From assembly GCA_027563935.2 (NCBI GenBank), contig CM050448.1:119281493-119345492 (forward strand): 64,000 bases of DNA, given 5' to 3'. Below the pieces are notes generated by a model. The model had not been told where the DNA came from, made no database searches, and worked only from the letters and a program-made list of their open reading frames with translations. Source of the DNA: Costus lasius. Lineage: Eukaryota > Streptophyta > Magnoliopsida > Zingiberales > Costaceae. The number at the start of each line of letters is the position of its first letter. Within the stretch, counting starts at the first letter, position 1. The position numbers and the translations under genes are program-made. This document shows, piece by piece, positions 50,820-60,100 of the stretch.

Positions 50820-52105
50820 TGTCACGCCCCGGTCGGATCGTCCTAGGATGAGCGCTTATCCGCTTCCTAGAGTCGTCCGGCGGAATACCAGAACGTAACT
50901 CGCGCTAGGGTTTCCGGCCTTAAATTCGAAACCCTAATCTCCCCGGATAATTTTTCTCCCCAAATACAAGATCGCACGGAGAAAACCCTAACCCTAATTT
51001 GAGAAATCGAGGAAGAATCGAAAACCCCAAATTATACCTCAATCTGGATTTTGACCGAAGTCAAAATCAATCACCGAAATAATTCGATTTTACTGTTCCA
51101 ACTCGCTGCCGAATCGCCCTTGCTGACGTCACGCTGACGTCAGCCGCCGATTAATTCCGTCGCTGCGGAATCGTTCTTCAGGTGACGTCACGCTGACGTC
51201 GCACGCGAAATCGAATTTCGAATTCGATTTCCGCCGCCAATTTTGACTTTCCTTTGCCTCGTTTCGAACGCCGAGCGTTCGAAACTCGTCTTCTTCCTCT
51301 CGACGCACGACGCCGCCGCGTCGTCGCTGCTGCCGAGCGCCGCCCGCGCCCGAATTCGTCGTCTGCCGTCGACGACTACTGCTGCCAGAAGTTGTCGCCG
51401 GAAACACCGAAACAGAGGAAAGGAGCTTTGAGAGAAATCGAAGCTTTATTCGTCGGATGAAGCTTACAAACGCCGACGACCTCCGTCGGTGCCCTCTTCC
51501 CCTCCCTCACCGGTGATCCCGGTTACAATTCACTCAACCTCCCAGTCTTCGACGTTGCCCCGAACGTCGGCATCAGTTCCCTCCTGGAACCGGCATCAGA
51601 GCCCTGCTCTGGAAGGCGACGGCGCCTCGCCGTCGCCGGTGGAGTCGCCCCCGGCGCTCGCTGTGTGGTGTGGTGTGGTGACGCCCTCGCGCACCCCGAT
51701 GATGGAAGCTTTTCTCCTCTTTATAGACGAGCCGCCGCTCGTTTCCTTCGCGTCCGACTCCGTCGTCGTCCTCCGCTTCTTCCGCCAGGACGCGATCGTG
51801 CCGCGTCCTCGTCTACCGCGCGTCGAGTTTCCGCTTTGCTCGCGACCGCCGTCGTCGAGCCCGAGATACCCGCTGGAGACCGCGTCCGAATGCCAAAATC
51901 TCCTCGCGCGTCCGCTTTGATCGCGTTGAAGCCGAAGCTCGCGGAGATGCCGCGTCCGAGCCGCGCGCTGGAGAGCTCGCGTCTCCGTTGCTCGCTGGTC
52001 ACGAGGCTCTGGTCAACATTCAAAGTTGACCGGGCTTTTCCTCTCCGCAGGTGAGTTTCTGCAAATCATGGGCCTGGGCCGAACCGCCTGAACCGGGCCC
52101 TGACA
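50820..52105 (-). repeat. 3' LTR of copy G
   Basis: In element orientation it runs from TGTCAGGGCCCGG (52105) through a TATAAAG box at 51719-51725 and an AATAAA signal at 51445-51450 to GGGGCGTGACA (50820). Three TGACGTCA palindromes lie at 51124-51131, 51135-51142 and 51183-51190. These landmarks place U3 at about 52105-51695 and a long U5 below about 51430. Confidence 0.95.
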
Positions 52106-52121
52106 ATACTCCCCCACCTGA
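52106..52121 (-). other. Polypurine tract of copy G
   Basis: On the minus strand TCAGGTGGGGGAGTAT directly abuts the 3' LTR, the position and composition expected for plus-strand priming. Confidence 0.85.
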
Positions 52122-52329
52122 TTTGAACATCGTCCTCGATGTTCCCTGCAAGTTGAACACTGGTCCTCCAATGTTCAAAGTCCTTTATCTTCTATCCCCA
52201 GTCTGATGATGGATGTTTGCTGCACCATGCTTATAGCAACCTGCATCAACAAACTTGTTAAGGATAATTTCGGACCTGTGGGTCATGGGCCCACATCAAT
52301 CTTGCTTCACCATGTTTGCTGAATCTCAG

Positions 52330-52660
52330 CTGAACCTCGATGTCCCTGACACCGGCATCGACGCCCCTGGCGCCGGCATCAACGCCCCTGGCGCTGGCAT
52401 CAATGCTATGCATCGGCATCAACACGCCCTGGTGTTGGCATCAACGCCCCCTGGGGTTGGCATCAACACGCCTTAGTGTTGGCATCAATGCTATGCATTG
52501 GCATCAGAGCCCCTGCTCCGGGAAGTGATCTTGCAATCACTGAGCTCTTATAGAGTCTCCTTCGATGTCCCCCGACATCGGCATCGACGTCCCTGACATC
52601 GGCGTCAATGCCCTTAGACATTGGCATCAACACACCCTAGTGTTGGCATCAGGACCCCTG
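52330..52660. repeat. Minisatellite inside copy G
   Basis: Irregular tandem units of about 17-27 bp built on GGCATCAACGCCCCTGG, with variants such as GGCATCAACACGCCYTRGTG and ATGCTATGCATYGGCATCA. They fill about half of the internal region. A related phrase, CCGGCATCAGAGCCCTGCTCTGG, occurs once or twice within each LTR near 51560-51625 and 53500-53565. Confidence 0.8.
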
Positions 52661-52745
52661 CCCTGGAAGAACGACACTCCTTGTCGCCAGTGGTAATGGT
52701 GTTGCCTCTCGGATCCTTCTAATTCACCTTGCTGGATCATTTTAA

Positions 52746-52756
52746 GCTCTGATACC
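52746..52756 (-). other. Primer-binding site of copy G
   Basis: GGTATCAGAGC on the minus strand, three or four bases after the end of the 5' LTR, complementary to the 3' end of initiator tRNA-Met. Confidence 0.85.
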
Positions 52757-52759
52757 TGT

Positions 52760-54045
52760 TGTCACGCCCCGGTCGGATCGTCCTAGGATGAGCGCTTATC
52801 CGCTTCCTAGAGTCGTCCGGCGGAATACCAGAACGTAACTCGCGCTAGGGTTTCCGGCCTTAAATTCGAAACCCTAATCTCCCCGGATAATTTTTCTCCC
52901 CAAATACAAGATCGCACGGAGAAAACCCTAACCCTAATTTGAGAAATCGAGGAAGAATCGAAAACCCCAAATTATACCTCAATCTGGATTTTGACCGAAG
53001 TCAAAATCAATCACCGAAATAATTCGATTTTACTGTTCCAACTCGCTGCCGAATCGCCCTTGCTGACGTCACGCTGACGTCAGCCGCCGATTAATTCCGT
53101 CGCTGCGGAATCGTTCTTCAGGTGACGTCACGCTGACGTCGCACGCGAAATCGAATTTCGAATTCGATTTCCGCCGCCAATTTTGACTTTCCTTTGCCTC
53201 GTTTCGAACGCCGAGCGTTCGAAACTCGTCTTCTTCCTCTCGACGCACGACGCCGCCGCGTCGTCGCTGCTGCCGAGCGCCGCCCGCGCCCGAATTCGTC
53301 GTCTGCCGTCGACGACTACTGCTGCCAGAAGTTGTCGCCGGAAACACCGAAACAGAGGAAAGGAGCTTTGAGAGAAATCGAAGCTTTATTCGTCGGATGA
53401 AGCTTACAAACGCCGACGACCTCCGTCGGTGCCCTCTTCCCCTCCCTCACCGGTGATCCCGGTTACAATTCACTCAACCTCCCAGTCTTCGACGTTGCCC
53501 CGAACGTCGGCATCAGTTCCCTCCTGGAACCGGCATCAGAGCCCTGCTCTGGAAGGCGACGGCGCCTCGCCGTCGCCGGTGGAGTCGCCCCCGGCGCTCG
53601 CTGTGTGGTGTGGTGTGGTGACGCCCTCGCGCACCCCGATGATGGAAGCTTTTCTCCTCTTTATAGACGAGCCGCTGCTCGTTTCCTTCGCGTCCGACTC
53701 CGTCGTCGTCCTCCGCTTCTTCCGCCAGGACGCGATCGTGCCGCGTCCTCGTCTACCGCGCGTCGAGTTTCCGCTTTGCTCGCGACCGCCGTCGTCGAGC
53801 CCGAGATACCCGCTGGAGACCGCGTCCGAATGCCAAAATCTCCTCGCGCGTCCGCTTTGATCGCGTTGAAGCCGAAGCTCGCGGAGATGCCGCGTCCGAG
53901 CCGCGCGCTGGAGAGCTCGCGTCTCCGTTGCTCGCTGGTCACGAGGCTCTGGTCAACATTCAAAGTTGACCGGGCTTTTCCTCTCCGCAGGTGAGTTTCT
54001 GCAAATCATGGGCCTGGGCCGAACCGCCTGAACCGGGCCCTGACA
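52760..54045 (-). repeat. 5' LTR of copy G
   Basis: Read line by line against 50820-52105 with an offset of 1940, I find a single base difference (C at 51736 versus T at 53676) and no indel in 1286 bp. Landmarks are as in the partner LTR. Confidence 0.95.
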
Positions 54046-54050
54046 CCTTA

Positions 54051-55388
54051 TATACGGTCCATCAATGGAGTTTAATCGAGAAAGCGGAGCGGAAAGCACA
54101 GTCAAACGAGCCCAAGGCCCATCAACGGAGTTTAATCTATAGTCCTTGTACGTTGCCCATGGAATTGGAGAGGAGCTTCCTCTGAATCGGCCTAAGCTGT
54201 TGCAGCATTCTGCCCTGCTGCTGACCTATATATGGGCCAATTTCTAGCCCAGTTGAATCTGAGATATATCGGGTAGACCTCTGGGCCAGGCTTCCAAGAC
54301 TAGATTTGTATGCGCCACATGTTTGCATCGAGACCCAGTTGCTCTTGGGCCCAAATTCAATTTAAGCCCACTCAGATGCCTAATTCTTGGACGTATTTAT
54401 GCAAGGTTGATTTTTGCCATCATTCAAATTTGGACTATAACGCAATTAGTAAATTTCTTAGGGTTTTAACTTGGAGTTGTTAAGTTTAACAAGAGGTACA
54501 CAATTTAATCACAATGTGGATCACCATCTTGATCACACTCCTGCGTAGGCAAATCCAAAGGTTCAACTTTTTCTGACTTCAATTTTGCACTACATAATGC
54601 TAAGAAAATCGTGGAGTTCGAATAATATGGAAATTATAGTATGGAAATGCATATTTTCTCTTTCTTGGCCAAGTATTTGCTGTTCACATTATTCATGATG
54701 GCGTTTTAATTTCAATGGTCACATGTTGTTTTCCTTTCCGTATTAGTGATTTTTATGTCAACTGACTGCTTGAAAATTGAAAATTTCAAGTTTGCATTAA
54801 TTCATAGTCTATCTAATGATTCTACTGGTCTTCTTAGAAATTTTTAGAGAGGGAGTCTCTTTCAAATTTTATTCCAAGTTACTAATACAATTTGTAGAGA
54901 GTATACATAATAAAATATAATTAATTATGATTGTGTTTGACCTAACTTTTATTTCTAACTTTTGATGACTGCAAGAGAGGTATGGTGAACACAACACTAC
55001 GGCAACAGGCGAAAAAGTAATGATGTAACAACGGCTACAAGAGAGGGATGGTGGACACGAAAGGCGAGCATAGGAGAGTCGAGAAAACATGAAGGGCGAG
55101 CATAGGAGTCGGGTAAGAATGAACCTGAGAGAAATCAGTGACGCCATTCAGTTTCTCGATTTCTACTAGCCGCAAAGCTATAAGTAAACCCAGAAACTAG
55201 GCGAAATGCATATCGAAGGCTTATCTGATGCTATATATATTAACAATGATAGTAGTACACATAGCAATATCACATGATCATTGATGCAATAACACTAGGT
55301 AATCCGAACTTTTGCCATACTTACAAAACTCTTCTCCACTAGTAAATCAAATTAAGAGCCACACGTCGACGCGCATGATCTCTCCTAA
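54051..55388. other. Gene-free intergenic stretch
   Basis: No coding exon or bounded transposon was seen. ATGGAGTTTAATC/ACGGAGTTTAATC occurs twice close together (54064 and 54123), and GGGCC-rich phrases continue to about 54370, perhaps an old repeat remnant. The rest is AT-rich. Confidence 0.4.
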
Positions 55389-55709
55389 CTAGTTGTGATG
55401 AGCAGCCTCCAGCTTTGAAGTGGAGATGTTGACGGGGTTGGAACTGGCGGCGGCGGCGGCGGAGTAGGCTTGGTTAGGCATCGACTTGGAACGCCGCATC
55501 CAGTTCGTCGACTGAGACCGGTGAAAGCGGCAGCGGAACGAGCCTTGGTGCGTCGTCGGCGAGCACAGGCACACGCCGCGGGCGGCCTTGGGCGAGGCCG
55601 GCACTGCCGACTTGGAGGCCTTCTCCTTCATGTCGCCGTCCTTTGGGATCAAAACCACGAAGCTGCCGTTGGAGGACTTCTCCTCGGAGGAGGGGGAGAA
55701 GGAGCTCAT
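55389..55709 (-). CDS. Small serine-rich protein of the plant CLCSPTTHxGSFRCR family
   Basis: Intronless frame of 106 residues. It starts MSSFSPSSEEKSSNGSFVV, followed by a Lys/Ala-rich stretch. The core ARGVCLCSPTTHQGSFRCRF then leads into HRSQSTNW and RRSKSMPN, with an Ala run near the end. The core with its paired Cys, Thr-Thr-His and Gly-Ser-Phe-Arg-Cys-Arg is shared by small plant proteins annotated as serine-rich protein-related. Their biochemical role is not established as far as I know. There is no signal peptide or membrane segment. A TATAAAT box lies at 55745-55751, about 40 bp upstream. GC content is high compared with the flanks, as expected for a monocot single-exon gene. Confidence 0.82.
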   Translation of the reverse strand: MSSFSPSSEEKSSNGSFVVLIPKDGDMKEKASKSAVPASPKAARGVCLCSPTTHQGSFRCRFHRSQSTNWMRRSKSMPNQAYSAAAAASSNPVNISTSKLEAAHHN

Positions 55710-55744
55710 GGAGATACCATTGGAGTGTGTACGGGATGACAGTG

Positions 55745-55751
55745 ATTTATA
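55745..55751 (-). promoter_or_regulatory. TATA box of the serine-rich protein gene
   Basis: TATAAAT on the minus strand, 36-42 bp upstream of the start codon; the transcript leader would be very short. An alternative start further in is possible but less likely, since the N-terminal residues look like the family. Confidence 0.5.
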
Positions 55752-56655
55752 TGCATTGATCGATCTCCTTGGAATCTAAGTATGAGAAACATATGGCACA
55801 TATATAAGGATTATGTTATACTTATCCTGCTTTTCTTTCTCCGGAAATGGTCCATCACTCGTATCCTTGTGAAGCATATTATTTAAGAAGTTAATGTCAA
55901 AAAAATCATAGATACTATATTCTCAAAATTACTTCTCCACATAATAATATATGATAAAATTAGCTCTTTCCATTGAACAATTTTTATAAAGAAAAATGAA
56001 AAGGAATGGAGCAGAAGTAGGAGTCAGTGTGAATTGTCATCACCTGGGGGAAGCCTGATCCAATCTCCAACTCCTTTTGACAAAGTTGATGGACGCGTGT
56101 TGCAGTGGCGGTGTAGATGAGATGGGAGTGGAGGCGATGCATTGAGAGAGAATTCCACTTCAATGCCTCCAAATAGAAAGTGCCATCTCAATTATTAGGA
56201 CGACTTTGGAGGAACAACAAAAAGGATATTTACACTGAAGTCTTCTGCCCAACTTGTCACCGCCTGCCGCATGCCTTTTGATTCATTGAATTGCTTGTTC
56301 CAATTTCTTGGGTCTTGAAACCTGGAAATGGGAGAGGATTGATGCCTTGAATCGGGAGCTAGACGTGTGGGTGGGAGATTCCTTGTGCAACTGGGGCTGA
56401 GCAACTTGTGATTGATTATTCTCGCGAGAATCTTCTTTTTATTTGTCCTTTTTTCTTGCTTTCTAGTGCTGGGAGTTGGATGGGCGATGGGGAAATTGAT
56501 GCATCAATAAATGCTCGAATTCCTGCAATTTTAAGAATGATGCGGCGATCGATCGTGGAATTAGCCATAGATGAGTCTGGGTATGCCATCAGTCTGATCT
56601 GAGACGCTGGCTGCTGCTGACTGCGCAATATCGTAATCTTTATCCTTTCAAAACA

Positions 56656-56791
56656 TAAGGCTATGTTCGGTTGGATAGAATCCATCGTGGAAAGAAAGAA
56701 AAATATAATAAATCTAGTCTAAAAGCCATCTAGATTCATTATATTTTTTTTCCTTTCCACGGTAAATTTCATTCAACCGAACATAGCCTTA
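56656..56791. mobile_element. Hairpin MITE, Tourist/Stowaway-like
   Basis: The ends TAAGGCTATGTTCGGTTG and CAACCGAACATAGCCTTA are perfect inverted repeats. Pairing continues imperfectly for about 60 bp per arm (GTGGAAAG, AATATAAT, AATCTAG), so nearly the whole element folds on itself. TA flanks AGGCTATG on both sides. The tip GGCTATGTTCGG resembles Tourist tips, but TAA on the left against TTA on the right is not a direct repeat, so TA is the safer target call. Confidence 0.85.
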
Positions 56792-57183
56792 CAGTCTGCT
56801 GATGGGAAGGTTGATGATAATGTTTTCATGTGGAGAATACTCATGCCTCCATGACTTGTGCAATGTTAACTGAATGTAGATAGTGTGGAAGTCTTTATTA
56901 GTCTTCACTTTTTATCTCCTCTGATCCCCAACCCTGCGATGACAGTTAATTCTGAAAGTAAATAATACACTGCAGTGAACTTTTATTCAAATGAAGTAAG
57001 AGCAATTTCGAAGTAGGCCACAGCAGAACACAGAACATAAATAGTTGAAAGATTAACTCCAGCGACGGGGAATGAGCCCGGCATACGGTGAAATTGGGAG
57101 ATGAACCCAAGTACAAAGCTCCAACAATGTCCAAAAAGGTCAAGCTTTGTGTTGCACGTTGCCCAATCGAATAAATCTGAAAG

Positions 57184-60100
57184 CTAGTTTATCGACAATG
57201 AAGATACCCCAGAAGAGACCTGTTTGGCTCTTGGGTCTCCACTTTCTAATGTGACACCATTAGGGTCTTCTTTTACCAGAAGGGGCAAAACTCCAGAAGA
57301 GCTCCAAGCTCTGATCACTGAATCGCTAGCTTCTCCAAGAACAATAGCAAATACTGCATCATAACCACCAGCTCCTGGTACACCTGCTAACAAAACTCCA
57401 TCCGCGTTCATTGTGGCATCCAATAGTTTAGTTTGTGATTCTGGTTCTATCTGCAACATTGTAAATCACAAAACAGCAAAAACCAGTCAAGATAACAGGA
57501 ATAGCAGAAAACAAAGGCACTTCTCCAAACATATGCATGTTTACTGAATACTGCTTGCAAAAATAACACAATCCGGAGGATCTAATGATTTCATAGTATC
57601 AGGAAAAAGGTATAAGAGCAAGAAAACATGGCATGTATTGCTGCATGGTTTATAAATTTGCATCCTTACACGAAAACATTCTGATTATGCGCTCCATCAA
57701 GATGCTAATGCATATATCCAAACTTCACAAATATTAAAGATTAAAGAAGAATTTAGGGATGCATTGTTCGTATGGAGACTTGCATAAAAGTTTTTGATTA
57801 CCGATAGTGACATAATGCTTTCTATTGAGCACACTTAAGCACCTTGTTGCCCAAATCAAACGAGAAAAAAAGAAATCTTACAGGGACTCCTGATGCCTTT
57901 CCCATCTCTTGCATGTTAACCCTAATCTCTAGAAAAGCATTTCTTGCTCCTAACAAGGACTCGACAACTGATGCTTCATATTGATCAGCAGCTTGCTCCA
58001 TCCACTACACCCACAAATTAGGTTTCTCATCAAAATAAATTCAGAAAAATATTAACATGCAATAGCCATGTGAAGTAAGAGGTAAACATCTTCACGCAAA
58101 GAAAGATAACCATGTATAGACATATTAGTAATCTTAAATACTTTTAAAGAAATCAAAAATAAATTTTCAGGTCTCCAAGAATTGTGTACTATGCCGTGGA
58201 ATATGTGCAACTTGCCTTGTACTCTTTTCACCTTCTCATGGCTTCATCAATCCAACTACTTTGCTCTTACACATCTCAGTAGAATGACACTGTAGAATAT
58301 AAGAACTGTCACCTTCTAGATACTGCACATACCGTGTTTTCTCACATGTATGTGCCTCACACTTAGGGAGATGTTTTCATTTCTTATCTAATTGGCAGCA
58401 TTCCGGTACTGTTTTACAAGGAACCACTCATTCTTGCTTTCATTCTGGTCAACCATCCTTTTTCTATTATCCCTCAAGTTTTTGGCTATTCCTGTTATGA
58501 TAAGAAATTGAGACAGACTCTGAAACTTACAGTTGCTTCATTTCGCTGATATACCAGAGATTAGAGTGCCTGTCATTCCCTATCACCATTTCACTTGATC
58601 CTTCAATTTCGCCAATGCTAACTTCCCCTACTTCACATGATCTCATCCCCCACAAGTTATAGTTGTACCTTCTTTTCTTGCTACTTCTTCACCCTACTAC
58701 ACCTCTCTTTGTCCAGTGTCCACCCCTATAGATTTAACAGCAACATTGTTACGTTAAACCTCAACCAGCAGCAACTACTTCATCCCTTCCACCAAATTAC
58801 TTTAAATTGGATCTTTCCATTTATTACATTTGCTATATCCTTTGTTGTTAGTGTTGTCAGTCAATTCATACATTAAGAGAAACACATGGGAATGGGTTGT
58901 CCTATAAGAAGCATAAACATCAATGTAGAGTTATTCCAACAATAATTATGCAAGAAATTCCAATGATAAGCATTAGGTTTGGATTTTTACACTTACACTA
59001 GTTATAACCCTGTTACTTGGAAAAGTAAAATGTAGTGTTATTAGACAGTCTAGTGCGAGGTAAAATACATGACTGTTGTGGCAAATACTACTTGTGTGAT
59101 GAGATAGTCTTTTGAAGGATTTTAACCTGGTCTGCCCAGTATATACTAATTCATTGTGATAATAATTAAGCTATTGTAATTTATGTTACAAGAAGTTATG
59201 CTTTTCAAGTTTAAGTTGATTTTCATTTAGTTTATGATATTGTGATGTCAATGAAAATATGTACACACCATTCACACAGTATGAAAACCAACTTGCAGAG
59301 ATTTTCATCATCTCTTCTACCCAATCTTTTTCATCTATTCTATTTCAAGTTGGACATGCCAAATACATACACTCCAACTTGCAGTGCTAAATAGTCATTT
59401 ACATTCTTACACTATAGTTTTTAATCTGTTGTTTGTGTTTCGTATATTCATGTGTTGTATATATTCCTGTACTAATCTTTAGTGAATGAATATATTTTTC
59501 TTCCTGTCAACTGACACCAAGGAATGTGGTTTGTTCTCTTCAAGTTTTGAAAACCGTTGGCAGCACTCCGAGCAAAGACTAGTACGTGAAGCTGCAGCAG
59601 GGCAGCGATAGAGGAACGAAGAAGAGAAGAAGAAAAGGAGGAAACGAAAAAAAGAAGAGAAAAAGAGGAAGAGAGAAGAAGAAAGAAGAGGAGGAGGAAA
59701 AGAAGGAAAAGAATAAAAAGGAGGCGGCATGCTTGTGGCGGGGGCAAGCCGCCACGTACGCCCGCGGACGCGGCAAGCGGACACTCACAGATGCATGTGG
59801 CGAGCAGAGGCGGCGTCCACTGCGAACGTGAGCCTCTTCCTCTTTCTTCTTCCTTAGCTGCTCCTGCCTCCAGCTTCCTCCGCTTCTCCCACCGCGTGCT
59901 GCGTCGGTTCGACCGATTCCATCTAGTACGGACTGGTACCATATTGGTCCAAGCCTGGACAGTATAGGGTACCGGACTGAATGTTTAAACATTAGTATGC
60001 ATCACATTGAATACCCCTCATCCATCAAACTGACATAGCATAATAAGAAGTTACCCTTTTGTAAGGATGAAGGCTGCATCTCCCAATGATATGTTTATAT

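Larger units (their letters stand above)
50820..54045 (-). mobile_element. Two-LTR non-coding retrotransposon, copy G, recent insertion
   Basis: A complete element of 3226 bp on the minus strand, with exact target duplication CCTTA at 50815-50819 and 54046-54050. LTRs are 50820-52105 (3') and 52760-54045 (5'), 1286 bp each. The 5' LTR is followed by ACAGGTATCAGAGC, an initiator-Met primer site. The 3' LTR is preceded by AGGTGGGGGAGTAT, a polypurine tract. The 654-bp internal region (52106-52759) has no gag or pol; much of it is a GGCATCAA-type minisatellite. Movement would need proteins from another element. It inserted upstream of calmodulin in the same orientation. Confidence 0.96.
55710..57183. 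other. Intergenic stretch between the serine-rich gene and PMK
   Basis: It contains one hairpin MITE (56656-56791). No other gene could be supported. Confidence 0.45.

Noticed and set aside
51129..53994. Many open frames of 60-143 codons in both LTRs of copy G
   Set aside because: They appear identically in each LTR, in several frames and on both strands, are Arg/Ser/Pro-rich, and match no protein family; they are a by-product of CpG-rich LTR sequence.
59472..59992. Overlapping minus-strand frames with Phe/Leu/Ser runs resembling membrane proteins
   Set aside because: They are the translation of the purine-rich tract at 59600-59730 within a PMK intron; compositional artefact.
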